Notes under the pieces: model-generated
What the model was told of the DNA's origin: nothing
Seen by the model: only the letters and a program-made list of their open reading frames with translations
Database searches by the model: none
Position numbers and translations under genes: made by a program
Shown: positions 17,333 through 26,476 of the stretch, one piece after another
Position numbering within the stretch: position 1 is the first letter of the stretch
Layout: each line of letters starts with the position of its first letter
NCBI RefSeq assembly: GCF_001417955.2
Contig: NZ_LKTM01000361.1
Span: 118,048-182,047, forward strand
DNA from: Mycobacterium gordonae
Lineage (GTDB): Bacteria; Actinomycetota; Actinomycetes; Mycobacteriales; Mycobacteriaceae
Length of the DNA: 64,000 nt
Direction of reading: 5' to 3'

Positions 17333-18160
17333 GTGTCTACTCGGCCGGGGGGAGCGGAGCGGCGTGTGGCCGGCTGGCAGCGGGCGCTGCGATGGGCCGC
17401 GTGGCTGACGTTCCTGGGCCTCGCGGTTGCCAACTCCGACCGGGCCGCCTTCGGGGCCGTGGAATTCCTGAGCCTTGCGGTGGCGGTCGGCGTCAGCATC
17501 TGGTGCCTGGCCCGGCCGCTGGGTGGCCCCAAAGTGGAGATCGACGACGCGGCACAGGTATTTGGCACGTTCGTGTCCCGGACCAGCTGGGGGCTGGTGC
17601 TGCTCGGCGCGTTGCTCACCATCGGTGGCGTCGGCGCTATCGGCGCGATCGTCTACGACCTGACCAGCGGCCGCGCCACGGTACGCGACGTGCTGCACGA
17701 CATGGCGATCTTCGTCGAAGGCTGGACGGCCGAGCTCCTCACCAACTCCGCCTACGACGCGGAACTGGAGAAGACCCACGCGTATGCGCTGTTCGTGTTG
17801 ATCGTGCCCGGGTTGCTGCTCGTCAGCGCCAACCTCGTTCCGTTCATACGGCGCGGCCGCGAGTTCCGGGTTGAGCCCGATGCCATTTCGGTCCGCGACA
17901 AGCAGGGATGGTCGCCGCTGCTGGACTACGAATACTCCGCAATCGCCGCAGACGGAACCACGATCCGCTACACGCCGGCCTCCGATGCGGCGGCGCCCGT
18001 CGTCCTCCCGCAGGCCCGGGTTTTCTGCCGGGAGAACGGTGCGCGGTTGCACCGCGAGGTCAGCGGCCAGTTGTTCGCGCAACGGCTGGCGCGGCGCGGC
18101 TTCACCATCGAAGACGTCGATGCCAAGCACGGTCGTTTCCGTGCCCGGCGCGGCGTTTAG
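17333..18160 (+). CDS. integral membrane protein of unknown function
   Basis: About 275 aa from GTG 17333. Four hydrophobic stretches lie in the first 175 residues (WAAWLTFLGLAV, LSLAVAVGVSIWCLA, LVLLGALLTIGGVGAIG, ALFVLIVPGLLLVSANLV). A soluble C-terminal region of about 95 residues follows, probably cytoplasmic, resembling PH-like membrane-protein tails (FRVEPDAISVRDKQGW). I do not recognise the family. It runs close to the SRPBCC gene (11-nt gap), so the two may be co-transcribed. Confidence 0.7.
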   Translation: MSTRPGGAERRVAGWQRALRWAAWLTFLGLAVANSDRAAFGAVEFLSLAVAVGVSIWCLARPLGGPKVEIDDAAQVFGTFVSRTSWGLVLLGALLTIGGVGAIGAIVYDLTSGRATVRDVLHDMAIFVEGWTAELLTNSAYDAELEKTHAYALFVLIVPGLLLVSANLVPFIRRGREFRVEPDAISVRDKQGWSPLLDYEYSAIAADGTTIRYTPASDAAAPVVLPQARVFCRENGARLHREVSGQLFAQRLARRGFTIEDVDAKHGRFRARRGV

Positions 18161-18171
18161 CATGAAACCCC

Positions 18172-18612
18172 ATGGTTCAGATTCACGTGCAGCGAACGAT
18201 TGCCGCACCCTTGGAACAAGTCTTCGACTGGCTGGCCGATCCGGCCAATCTGGTTGCGGCGCCGCTGGTTTTGAAGTCCGCATGGACGAAGGACACCAAG
18301 GGGCCCGGTGTCGGCGCCGTTCGTGAGGTACTGGGCACCGGCATGTGGTTCCGGGAGGACATCACCGCCTATGACCGCCCGAACAGCTACACCTACCTGA
18401 TCGTGCGGTCGGTCCCGGCCTTCAATCATGACGGCGGCACCCTGACGTTCACCTCGTCCGGGGACGGCACCCACGTCGACTGGCTCACCAATTACACCCA
18501 CCCGGGCTATGCGGGAGGCAAGTTGATGGAGAAGGTCAGCCGACCGCTGCTGCGATGGAACTTCCTCGCCATCCTGGCAGCTTGCGACAAAGCGCTTGTG
18601 AGTCAGCTGTGA
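18172..18612 (+). CDS. SRPBCC (START-like/polyketide cyclase-like) domain protein
   Basis: 146 aa. It opens with the helix-grip signature IHVQRTIAAPLEQVFDWLADP and has alternating strands with a long C-terminal helix. Such proteins bind hydrophobic ligands or act as cyclases or aromatases; no catalytic residue is decisive here. Starts 11 nt after the upstream membrane-protein gene. Confidence 0.75.
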   Translation: MVQIHVQRTIAAPLEQVFDWLADPANLVAAPLVLKSAWTKDTKGPGVGAVREVLGTGMWFREDITAYDRPNSYTYLIVRSVPAFNHDGGTLTFTSSGDGTHVDWLTNYTHPGYAGGKLMEKVSRPLLRWNFLAILAACDKALVSQL

Positions 18613-18733
18613 AAGTGCATTTTCGGTTGGAAAAACTCGAAACCTCGCGGGGATGCGGTGTAGGACTACCCCTACCTGCCCAATGCGATTGCCGAGGGGT
18701 CAGCCGTATTGGCAGGACAGCTCGGGAGCGCCA

Positions 18734-19519
18734 GTGAGCGCCCAACGCGCCCAGGGGCGCACTTTTGTGGTGACCGGCGCCGCGTCGGGCATCGGCCTGG
18801 CGACCGCCCGGCGACTGCTGGACGAAGGCGGCACCGTCATCGGCGCCGATCTGGCGTCGCCGCCGGAACTGGGTCCGCGATTCCACTTCGTGACCGCCGA
18901 CGTCAGCGACGAGACCGCGGTCGCCGCGATCTTTGCCGCAGTACCCGACCGTTTAGACGGGGTGGTGCACTCCGCCGGGGTGGCCGGCGGCGGTCCGGTA
19001 CACCTGCTTCCGCAGTCCGAATGGGACCGGGTCATCAGGATCAACCTCACCGCCACGTTCCTGGTGGCCAAAGCCGCGTTGGCCAGAATGATCGGGCAAC
19101 CCCGGGAAGCCGGCGAACGCGGCTCCATCGTGACACTGGCCAGCGTCGAGGGCCTGGAAGGCACCGCCGGCGGCAGTTCGTATAACGCGGCCAAGGGGGG
19201 CGTCGTGCTGCTGACCAAGAACATCGCACTCGACTACGGGCCGAGCGGCATCCGGGCCAATGCGATCTGCCCCGGTTTCATCGAAACACCGCTTGCTGAA
19301 AGTGTTTTCGGCATCCCCGGGATGGAGGGCCCGCGGGCGGCGATCACCAGGGAACACGCCCTGCAGCGGCTGGGCCGACCCGAGGAGGTGGCGGCGATGG
19401 CAGCTTTTCTGTTGTCCACCGACGCCTCGTTCGTGTCGGGCCAGGCCATCGCGGTCGACGGCGGCTACCTGGCCGGCCGCGACCATGAGGTGGTCAAGTT
19501 GTTCGGCCTGCCCGACTGA
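18734..19519 (+). CDS. short-chain dehydrogenase/reductase
   Basis: 261 aa. Classical SDR with TGAASGIG nucleotide motif near the N-terminus, NAG-like HSAGVAGGG, catalytic Ser in TLASVEG, the YNAAK active-site pair, and a C-terminal ASFVSGQAIAVDGGY. NAD(P)-dependent oxidoreductase of unknown substrate. I choose GTG 18734 because the frame upstream to ATG 18653 encodes a non-conserved basic leader. Its stop abuts the convergent kinase gene. Confidence 0.85.
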   Translation: MSAQRAQGRTFVVTGAASGIGLATARRLLDEGGTVIGADLASPPELGPRFHFVTADVSDETAVAAIFAAVPDRLDGVVHSAGVAGGGPVHLLPQSEWDRVIRINLTATFLVAKAALARMIGQPREAGERGSIVTLASVEGLEGTAGGSSYNAAKGGVVLLTKNIALDYGPSGIRANAICPGFIETPLAESVFGIPGMEGPRAAITREHALQRLGRPEEVAAMAAFLLSTDASFVSGQAIAVDGGYLAGRDHEVVKLFGLPD

Positions 19520-20689
19520 TCAGTCGCCCTTCGGGCCCTTCGGCTTCTTGCCGGGTTTGCCGGGGGGCGCCTGCGGCGGCGGCGCTGGTTCCGGCGTGCT
19601 GGCAATCGCCGACGTCTCGGTCGTCGGCGGCGGCAGCGGCGTCGTCGTGCCGACCGGCGCCGGTGGTGGTGCGGAGAAGGGTGCGCCGAGCGCCATCAGC
19701 ATGATCACCAGCAGGAGCACGGCGACGATAGCGGCAGCCCACAGCTTGCGACTTACCCGTGTCGGCTCGGATTCCACCGGGATATACGCGGAGGTGCCCG
19801 CCGGCGTGGGCATGACCCGCGTGCGATTGGGTATCGGTGCCGGGCGGGGAGCTGGGGCGTTCAGTGCCTCGCGCATGGCGCCCGCCTGGTAGAACCGCGC
19901 GGCTGGGTTGCGTGTCATCGCCCGCTCGAACACCGCCGCCAGCTCCGGTCGCACATCGGGGCGCAGCGCGGCGATCGGCGGTGGCGTTTCATGCAAGATC
20001 GCGTTCGCCAGCGCCGGGAACGCCTGCTGAGGGAACGGCCTGCGCCCGGTCAGAGCCTCGTAGCCCACCACGCCGACGGCATAAAGATCGTCGGCCGGTG
20101 TGGCCGGCTTCCCGGCCAGCCGGTCCGGGCTCAGGTACGCCATGGTGCCGACGACATGGCCCGTCATGGTGTGCGCGCCACCGGCCGTCTTGGCGATGCC
20201 GAAATCCGCGAGCTTGGCTTCGCCGGCGGCGGTGAACAGGATGTTGCCGGGCTTGACGTCGCGGTGCAGAATTCCGGCGTCGTGTGCCGAGGCGAGCGCG
20301 GCGAGCACAGAGTTGAGCACCGTCTTGACGAACGGTTGCGGGAGCGGGCCGCGCGCGATGTGGTCGGCCAGCGACACGCCGGGCAGCCGCTCCATCACGA
20401 TGAACGGCAGCCCCTGGTGTTCGCCGACATCGTGGACGATCACGATGTTCGAACTGCTGAGAGCGGCGGTCGCCCGCGCCTCCGTCTCGAATCGCAGCCG
20501 GGTGTCAGGCCCCTCCTCGTCGCCCGGACCCGATTGCAGCAGCTTGATCGCCACTGGGCGGCTCAGCTTGAGGTCCCAACCTTCGCGGACTTCGGACATG
20601 CCGCCACGGCCCAGGACCTTGCCCAGTTCGTAGCGACCACTGAGTACGCCGAGCGGCTGAGTCAGCGTTTCGCGATACTCCATCGTCAT
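19520..20689 (-). CDS. membrane-anchored Ser/Thr protein kinase (PknB/PknF-like)
   Basis: 389 aa. The Hanks-type kinase domain (about 20-285) has a glycine loop VLGRGGMSEV, Lys49 in VAIKL, the HRD-K loop LHRDVKPGN (142-150) and DFGIAK (162-167). One transmembrane segment (AAAIVAVLLLVIMLMALGAP, about 315-335) leads to a short external tail rich in Pro, ending in a Lys/Pro/Gly-rich stretch. There are no PASTA repeats. Two ATGs (20689, 20683) are close together; a Gly/Ala-rich GAGAAGAG-type site precedes them. Divergent from the flavin-enzyme gene at 20799. Confidence 0.9.
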   Translation of the reverse strand: MTMEYRETLTQPLGVLSGRYELGKVLGRGGMSEVREGWDLKLSRPVAIKLLQSGPGDEEGPDTRLRFETEARATAALSSSNIVIVHDVGEHQGLPFIVMERLPGVSLADHIARGPLPQPFVKTVLNSVLAALASAHDAGILHRDVKPGNILFTAAGEAKLADFGIAKTAGGAHTMTGHVVGTMAYLSPDRLAGKPATPADDLYAVGVVGYEALTGRRPFPQQAFPALANAILHETPPPIAALRPDVRPELAAVFERAMTRNPAARFYQAGAMREALNAPAPRPAPIPNRTRVMPTPAGTSAYIPVESEPTRVSRKLWAAAIVAVLLLVIMLMALGAPFSAPPPAPVGTTTPLPPPTTETSAIASTPEPAPPPQAPPGKPGKKPKGPKGD

Positions 20690-20798
20690 TTCTCTTCTCA
20701 AATAACCACGGATGTTCGCGCCGAAACTTGTGGCGTACGGTCGACGTGTCGTTAGTCGGGGCCCGGCAGTGGTCGGCATTCGCGATGGGAAATCACCA

Positions 20799-21983
20799 AT
20801 GACGTCGACAACCGAGGTAGGTGGTCAGGTCGTCTCACTCGCCCGCGGCATGCGGGATCTGGTGCGGGCCGAGGCGGGTGAATCCGAACAGCTGCGCACC
20901 CTGACCGGCGCCGTGGTCGAGGAGATGTGGGACTGCGGGCTGATGACCGCGCTGAGCCCTGCCGAGGCCGGTGGCATCGAGCCCTCGCTCGCCGAGATGA
21001 TCGATACCTGGATCGAAATGGCTTGGCAGGACGGCTCTTTCGGATGGATCGGGATCGCCAACCTGCCGTCCAGATTTGCCGCGGCCAGCTACCTCGACGA
21101 CGAAGGTTTCGCCGAGGTGTTCACCGCGCACGACAACCACGTCACCATGGGCGGCCAGTTCTTCCCCAACGGGCAGGGCGTCGTCGTCGACGGCGGGTAC
21201 CGGCTGAGCGGATCATGGAGCTTCGGCTCGGGCACCGGCCATTCGCAGTACGTGGCCGCCGGTTTCTTCCCGATGGACAACGGCGAGATGCGCTGGGTCA
21301 GCGAGGGCATTCCCGACATGCAGGTGGCCCTGGTGCCCCGGGAGGAGATTCAGTTCAACGACGGTTGGCACGTACAGGGCCTCAAGGGCACGGGTTCCTA
21401 CGACTACAGCGCCCAGGACGTGTTCGTACCGGGCAGCAGGACGTTCGGGCTCTTCGACCGCCGGCCCTACCGGGGGAAGTCGCCGGCCGCGCACATGGGA
21501 TTGATGCCGGTGACCGCCGCCGGTCATGCCTCGTGGGCGCTGGGGGTGGCCAAGAGCATGCTCGACGACGTCGCGGAACTGGCCGCGACCAAATACCGGA
21601 TGAGCGACATGGCGTCGTTGGCCAGCCGCCCGACCTTTCAGAAGGGTCTGGCACACCATGTGTCGGCCTGGCGGGCGGCCCGGCTGCTGGTGCTGGACGC
21701 GTTCGGCGCCGCTGAGGCCGCCGTCGCGGACGGCGACGAACTCAGTCCGATGCTGCGGGCGGACATGCGTGCCGCCGCCGTCTTCGCCACCGACATATCG
21801 CGCGAGTGCGCGGAGTGGGCGCATCTGGTGGCGGGGACCAGCTCGATCCGCGAAGGCAGTCGTCTGGAACGGGCCTTCCGTGACATCTACACCGGTACGC
21901 AGCACGCCTTCATCAGCGAGAAGGTCGCCATGGACTCGGCGCAGATCTGGCTCGGCATCATCGAGGACCAGTTCGGGCTCTGA
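20799..21983 (+). CDS. acyl-CoA-dehydrogenase-fold flavin monooxygenase (HsaA-like)
   Basis: 394 aa. The fold is acyl-CoA dehydrogenase-like, in the group D flavin monooxygenase branch (HsaA/HpaB-type): a helical N-terminus, central SWSFGSGTGHSQYVAAGF and LKGTGSYDYSAQDVFVP strands that line the flavin, and a C-terminal helical bundle. Usually works with a flavin reductase; none is adjacent. The frame is open from 20712, but ATG 20799 (MTSTTEVGGQ), preceded by GGGAAA, gives the normal length. Related to the gene at 53305. A hairpin terminator follows. Confidence 0.8.
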   Translation: MTSTTEVGGQVVSLARGMRDLVRAEAGESEQLRTLTGAVVEEMWDCGLMTALSPAEAGGIEPSLAEMIDTWIEMAWQDGSFGWIGIANLPSRFAAASYLDDEGFAEVFTAHDNHVTMGGQFFPNGQGVVVDGGYRLSGSWSFGSGTGHSQYVAAGFFPMDNGEMRWVSEGIPDMQVALVPREEIQFNDGWHVQGLKGTGSYDYSAQDVFVPGSRTFGLFDRRPYRGKSPAAHMGLMPVTAAGHASWALGVAKSMLDDVAELAATKYRMSDMASLASRPTFQKGLAHHVSAWRAARLLVLDAFGAAEAAVADGDELSPMLRADMRAAAVFATDISRECAEWAHLVAGTSSIREGSRLERAFRDIYTGTQHAFISEKVAMDSAQIWLGIIEDQFGL

Positions 21984-21998
21984 GTATCGGCCCCTGTT

Positions 21999-22062
21999 GC
22001 GCCGAGCGTGACCTGAGGGCGCAAAAAGGCCCGAATTCTCGCCCTGGGTTCACGCTGGGCGC
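21999..22062. terminator. bidirectional hairpin between convergent genes
   Basis: The arms 21999-22021 (GCGCCGAGCGTGACCTGAGG and onward) and 22040-22062 are inverted repeats matching at about 19 of 23 positions with an 18-nt loop. They lie between the convergent flavin-monooxygenase and haloalkane-dehalogenase genes. No U-tract follows, which is common in mycobacteria. Confidence 0.6.
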
Positions 22063-22068
22063 ACGGGT

Positions 22069-22962
22069 TCACCGCCAGGTCAGGATGCGTTCGGCGAGTT
22101 CCGGTCCGCTGTCCTCCTGAATGAAGTGGCTGGCGTTGATCCGGGCGTGCGGCTGCCCCTTCGCGCCGGGGATGTGCTCGATGAGCGGACGGTCGGCCTT
22201 TCCGAGGATCGGGTCTCGATCTCCGAAGATGGCCAGGCACGGCTTCTCCCACCGGCCCAGCGCGTCCCAGGCGGCCCGGTTGGCGGGTATCGCGGGATCC
22301 TCGGGCGAGGTCGGCACCAGCTGCGGGAACGCGCGGGCGCCGGCCTGGTACTTCTTGCCGGGGAACGGCGCGTCGTAACCGGCGCGCACGCGGGCCGGAA
22401 CCTTGCGGACGGTGCCGACCGCGACGATGCGGCCCGCCGACAGCATCGGGGTGTAACGGGCGAACGCGCGCCAGATGTAGAACGCGGGCGGTGTTCGCCG
22501 GGTCGCGGTGGGCAGGAACCCGTTGGCCACCACCAGTCGCGCGATGCGGTCGCTCTGCTCGGCGGCGATGCGCAGCCCGATCAGCGATCCCCAGTCCTGT
22601 ACGACCAGCGTCACCTCGCGCAGGTCGAGCTTCTCGAACCACGACGTCACCCACTCCACGTGCCGCAGATAGGTGTAATCCGCTCTGTTCGCCGGCTTGT
22701 CGGACTTTCCGAACCCGATCAGATCCGGTGCCAGCACGCGGTGCCCCGCGCCGGACAACGGCGGGACCATGGTGCGATACAGGTAGCTCCAGGTGGGTTC
22801 GCCGTGCACCAGCACGATGGGGGAGCCTGTCGGCGGCCCCTCATCGACGTAGTGCATGCGCAGCGACGGGGTGTCGCTGGCCGTGACGTCGACGTAGTGC
22901 GGCGCGAACGGGTAGCCCTCCAGATTCTCGAAGCGGGAGTCCGGGGTTCGCAGGACGTCCAT
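22069..22962 (-). CDS. dhaA: haloalkane dehalogenase (Rv2296-like)
   Basis: 297 aa alpha/beta hydrolase. Nucleophile Asp123 lies in VVQDWGSLIGL, the oxyanion/halide motif is HGEPTWSYLY with Trp, and the C-terminal catalytic His is in NASHFIQED; an acid follows in FGDRDPI. The Asp-Trp nucleophile elbow is diagnostic of haloalkane dehalogenases, which hydrolyse carbon-halogen bonds to alcohols. It strongly resembles M. tuberculosis Rv2296. ATG 22962 follows AAAGGAG. Natural substrate unknown. Confidence 0.9.
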   Translation of the reverse strand: MDVLRTPDSRFENLEGYPFAPHYVDVTASDTPSLRMHYVDEGPPTGSPIVLVHGEPTWSYLYRTMVPPLSGAGHRVLAPDLIGFGKSDKPANRADYTYLRHVEWVTSWFEKLDLREVTLVVQDWGSLIGLRIAAEQSDRIARLVVANGFLPTATRRTPPAFYIWRAFARYTPMLSAGRIVAVGTVRKVPARVRAGYDAPFPGKKYQAGARAFPQLVPTSPEDPAIPANRAAWDALGRWEKPCLAIFGDRDPILGKADRPLIEHIPGAKGQPHARINASHFIQEDSGPELAERILTWR

Positions 22963-23083
22963 GGCGTTGCTCCTTTGCGTTGACCGCGCGTGTTCACCAC
23001 CGGTGATATCGCACCATGCGTAGCCGGGTAAAGTCGGTTAACGTAGCCAACATTTCCCCGGACAGGTGAGGGACCCGCTTGCC

Positions 23084-23818
23084 ATGAATGACCATGCACT
23101 GGCCGCCCAGTTGGCCTCCGAAGCCGGCCGGCTGCTGCTCGGGGTTCGCGCGGAGTTCGCCGAAGCCGACCCAAGCGAGCGTAAAGCCGCGGGGGACAAG
23201 CGATCTCACGACTTTCTAATGGAGGCGCTGGGCCGGCAGCGCCCTGAGGACGCGGTGTTGTCCGAGGAGGGCGCCGACGACCCGGTGCGGTTGCGCAGCG
23301 AGCGGGTGTGGATCGTCGACCCGCTGGACGGCACCAGGGAATTCTCCGAGCTCGACCGCGAGGACTGGGCGGTGCATGTCGCGCTGTGGGAGTCCGGCGA
23401 GCTCGTCGCCGGCGCGGTCGCGCTGCCCGCGCAGGGGGTCACCCTGGCGACACCGGACGTCCTGCCGCCGCCCGAGGCTTCGGACAAGCCGCGCATCGTG
23501 GTGTCGCGCACTCGCCCGCCCGCGATCGCGCTGGCCGTCCGCGACGCGCTGGACGGGCAGTTGGTCGAAATGGGCTCGGCGGGAGCCAAAGTGGCGTCCA
23601 TCGTGCAGGGTTTGTCAGACGTCTACGTGCACGCCGGCGGCCAGTACGAGTGGGACTCGGCCGCACCGGTCGCGGTCGCGCGGGCCGCGGGACTGCACAC
23701 CTCCCGCATCGACGGGTCGCCGCTGGTGTACAACCGGTCCGACCCCAAGCTGCCCGACTTGGTGGTGTGTCGCCCCGAACTCGCCGAGTCGGTGCTGGCC
23801 GTCACCCGCCGGTCCTGA
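23084..23818 (+). CDS. cysQ: 3'(2'),5'-bisphosphate nucleotidase (CysQ/inositol monophosphatase family)
   Basis: About 244 aa. It has the Li-sensitive Mg-dependent phosphatase motifs: metal Glu in LSEEG, WIVDPLDGTREF, and the C-terminal YEWDSAAPVAVARAAG. CysQ clears PAP from sulfate assimilation and sulfation. It is shorter and more divergent than I remember for Rv2131c, so it may be a paralogue with another substrate. I prefer ATG 23084 after GAGGGA; GTG 23066 is an alternative. Its last 200 nt are antisense to the extended end of the MFS gene. Confidence 0.85.
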   Translation: MNDHALAAQLASEAGRLLLGVRAEFAEADPSERKAAGDKRSHDFLMEALGRQRPEDAVLSEEGADDPVRLRSERVWIVDPLDGTREFSELDREDWAVHVALWESGELVAGAVALPAQGVTLATPDVLPPPEASDKPRIVVSRTRPPAIALAVRDALDGQLVEMGSAGAKVASIVQGLSDVYVHAGGQYEWDSAAPVAVARAAGLHTSRIDGSPLVYNRSDPKLPDLVVCRPELAESVLAVTRRS

Positions 23819-25180
23819 GCGGCGCTCTGCGGATTGCGAAGGAAGGCAACGGGTTCCGGTCAGGGTGACGACCGCGGCGGCGACGACGACCGTGACCCAG
23901 GGCAGCGCCGACGGCAGGTGCGCCAAGGCGGCCAGTGCGGAACCGGCGCCGCATACGGCTATTCCCATGGCCTGGCCGACCTGACGTGCGGTCGCGGCGA
24001 AGGCGCCGCTGGCACCCGCGTACTCGACCGGCAGCTCGGACATGGCCAGTGCGTTGGTCGGGGTGTTGGCCATCCCCATCCCCGCGCCGAGAACGGCGGC
24101 GACGGCGCTGACCAACGCGGTGCCGGCACTGATGGCGACGAGCACGGCGACGGCGGCGCTGGATGCCAGCATGAGTAGCCCGGCGGCGATGACGGCCTGA
24201 AACGGCCCGGACCGAGCCATGATGGCCGGTGAAATCCGGGCGCCCAGCGCGTATCCCACCGCCAGCGGGACCAGGGCCGCGCCGGCTGTCAACACCGAAA
24301 GATGCCGGCTTGCCTGAAAATAACTGGTCGCCAGCAGAAAGATGGCGCCGCCGACGCAGAAGTAGTTGCCGATCGCCACCGACATCGCGGCCCGGAATTC
24401 GCGAGAGTGGTAGGCCTGCTGCGGGATTGGGAAGCGGCCGACCCGTCGGCGCCGTATCGCCAGGCAGGCCGACACCATGGTCACACCGACGAACAGACTG
24501 GCGGCCATGGCCAGATGGCGCTGCCCGACGGCGATGAAACCGCCGATCATTCCGAACATCACCACACCCAGTGCAGCGATGCCCGTCCAGTCGTGGCTCG
24601 GGGAATTGCGCACCGGAGTGGACGGCAGGAACGCGACAGCCAGCACCGCGAAGACCGCGGCCAGGAGCGCGGTTGCCAGGGGCAGTATGCGCCAGCCCAT
24701 GGTTCCGGAAATGAACCCTCCGGCCAGTGGCCCGCTGGCCATACCGAGACCGACGACCGTGCCCCAGGCGCCGGTGAATCGCTGCAGTTCCCGCGGAGTG
24801 CGAGCGAGCACCCGGACCATGGCCAACCCGACCGGCACCAGGATCGACGCGCCGACTCCCGCCACCACCCGCGCCGCGATCAGCGCAATGGCGTTGGGCG
24901 ACATGGCCGTAAGAACCGATCCAACGATGTAGACGAGCAGTCCGGCCACCAGCAGATTGCGTTTGTCGAGTCGATCGCCGAGGGCGCCGGCCACGAAATA
25001 GAGGGCGGCCAGTGTCAGGATGAAACCGTTCAGGACCCATTGGCCCTGGGCGAGGGTGGCCGGCAGAGTGTCGCGAATCTGCGTCAAAGCCACCTGATAC
25101 GCGGTGGTGTCGATGTTGATGATGAACGTCGACAGACTGCAGACGGCGACCGCGAGGCCCCGATGACGGATGCTGATCAT
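23615..25180 (-). CDS. MFS transporter, DHA2-like 14-TM drug/metabolite exporter with odd C-terminal extension
   Basis: 521 aa. Many hydrophobic helices, with the MFS motif-A loop GALGDRLDKRN after TM2 and a motif-C-like ARVVAGVGASILVPVG. The membrane part ends at about residue 450 (VTVVVAAAVVTLTG). The remaining 70 or so residues are polar, low in hydrophobicity and encoded entirely antisense to cysQ, which suggests that an original stop was lost or a frameshift occurred near 23820. ATG 25180 overlaps the stop of the BKACE gene (ATGA), so the two form an operon. Confidence 0.8.
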   Translation of the reverse strand: MISIRHRGLAVAVCSLSTFIINIDTTAYQVALTQIRDTLPATLAQGQWVLNGFILTLAALYFVAGALGDRLDKRNLLVAGLLVYIVGSVLTAMSPNAIALIAARVVAGVGASILVPVGLAMVRVLARTPRELQRFTGAWGTVVGLGMASGPLAGGFISGTMGWRILPLATALLAAVFAVLAVAFLPSTPVRNSPSHDWTGIAALGVVMFGMIGGFIAVGQRHLAMAASLFVGVTMVSACLAIRRRRVGRFPIPQQAYHSREFRAAMSVAIGNYFCVGGAIFLLATSYFQASRHLSVLTAGAALVPLAVGYALGARISPAIMARSGPFQAVIAAGLLMLASSAAVAVLVAISAGTALVSAVAAVLGAGMGMANTPTNALAMSELPVEYAGASGAFAATARQVGQAMGIAVCGAGSALAALAHLPSALPWVTVVVAAAVVTLTGTRCLPSQSAERRSGPAGDGQHRLGEFGATHHQVGQLGVGPVVHQRRPVDAGGVQSRGPRDRDRCGRVPLVLAAGVHVDV

Positions 25181-26421
25181 GATGCGGTAGCTCCCACCGG
25201 TTGGCCCTCGACGGTGCGGGACAGGGTGTCAAAGCCCATGCGCCGCCGCACCGTGCACTTGTCAGCGAGCACTTCGGACCCGCAACTTTCCACCATTGCC
25301 TTCACCTGATGGGCCAGTCCGAGGTTGTCGGTCAAGGTCACTTCGCCGGCGGGCGTGACGATGTAAGGGGTGTCTTCCATACCCGACCGGATCACGTCGA
25401 CCTCGCTGTCGGCCTGAGCGGCATAGCAGGCCAGCCGTTCCATCGGACCCGCGAGTTGCCCTTTACGCGAACCGAATTCGAGTGCCTTGACATGCGCCTG
25501 CGCGTGCTGCGGCAGGACGGCGGCACCCGCGGAGATGGTGACGTTGCGGACCCGTCGGCCGGACAGGTCGTATTCCAGCGACTTGGCCAGCGACACCGCC
25601 CGGCGGAATTCGGCATAGTTCTCCGGGAAAGGGAAGCGCGGTGAGAAGCCGAACAGCAGTGTGATGTTGAGCTGACCTTCGGAGCCCAGTCCGATCAAGG
25701 GATTTTCGGTGGCAAAGCGGGTCATGGCGTAACTGCGGTCCAGCTGGACCCATTCCACCTCGTGCAGCAGGTGTAGCCGACGACGTGCGTCTATGGCTTT
25801 GCGGTACACCTCGAACTGGGTGTGCGGCGAGGTGCTGCCGTAGTTGGCGCCCCCGGAGGTGGAATGCACGTCGAGCCCGGCTTCGCTGTCCCGCGTCGAC
25901 GGGACATGATGACGGACCAGGCGCGCGAACTCGGGCCGCGATGCCGCCTCGATGCCGATGCCGTGGCCGTTGCGCTCCATGTCGAGAACGACCTGCAGCT
26001 CCACAGCGGCCTGACTGGTCACGAAGTGGGCGCCGCCGAGGTGCAGCGGCAACGCCGCCTGACTGATGCGCTCCCACTCCCCATGCCGCTGGATAGCCTC
26101 TTTGACTTCGACTCCGTTGCGGCTGGCGCCGAAGCTGATCAGCATTCCCGGCAGCCGGTCCTGAACCGCGAGGCTCACCTCCCAGTAGAGCGAGTTGGCG
26201 GTGCTCTGCTCCTGCGTCACCGGGTTACGCGCGTGGTAGTGGTAGTAGCGGACGCCGATGTCGAACAGTGCGGCAGCCTCAGCGACGAGTTGGCCCACGT
26301 CGGACTTGATGGTCTGCCCTTGGGAAACCAGATCGATGAACGGGTTACCGGTCTTGGCATGGTTGCGCGGAGTGAACTTCGCGCCCGTTACCGCTGACCC
26401 GAGGATGATGTCGCCTCGCAT
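25177..26421 (-). CDS. beta-keto acid cleavage enzyme family protein (BKACE, DUF849)
   Basis: 414 aa. Opening GSAVTGAKFTP and the zinc-binding YYHYHARNP are the hallmarks of BKACE enzymes, which condense a beta-keto acid with acetyl-CoA to give a CoA ester and acetoacetate. Later ISFGASRNG and LHLGG fit the TIM barrel. It is longer than the usual 270-310 aa. ATG 26421 has GGAGA upstream. Coupled by ATGA to the MFS transporter, which may move the substrate or product. Substrate unknown. Confidence 0.8.
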   Translation of the reverse strand: MRGDIILGSAVTGAKFTPRNHAKTGNPFIDLVSQGQTIKSDVGQLVAEAAALFDIGVRYYHYHARNPVTQEQSTANSLYWEVSLAVQDRLPGMLISFGASRNGVEVKEAIQRHGEWERISQAALPLHLGGAHFVTSQAAVELQVVLDMERNGHGIGIEAASRPEFARLVRHHVPSTRDSEAGLDVHSTSGGANYGSTSPHTQFEVYRKAIDARRRLHLLHEVEWVQLDRSYAMTRFATENPLIGLGSEGQLNITLLFGFSPRFPFPENYAEFRRAVSLAKSLEYDLSGRRVRNVTISAGAAVLPQHAQAHVKALEFGSRKGQLAGPMERLACYAAQADSEVDVIRSGMEDTPYIVTPAGEVTLTDNLGLAHQVKAMVESCGSEVLADKCTVRRRMGFDTLSRTVEGQPVGATAS

Positions 26422-26476
26422 CGGAATCTCCTTAATATTCAGGTAGTAGCTACTGGTTGCCGGAGTGCTCGATTCG

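Noticed and set aside
23802..25232. 476-codon minus-strand frame over the MFS gene
   Set aside because: Other frame of the same strand; the MFS frame has hydrophobic helices and family motifs while this one is Arg/Gly-rich.
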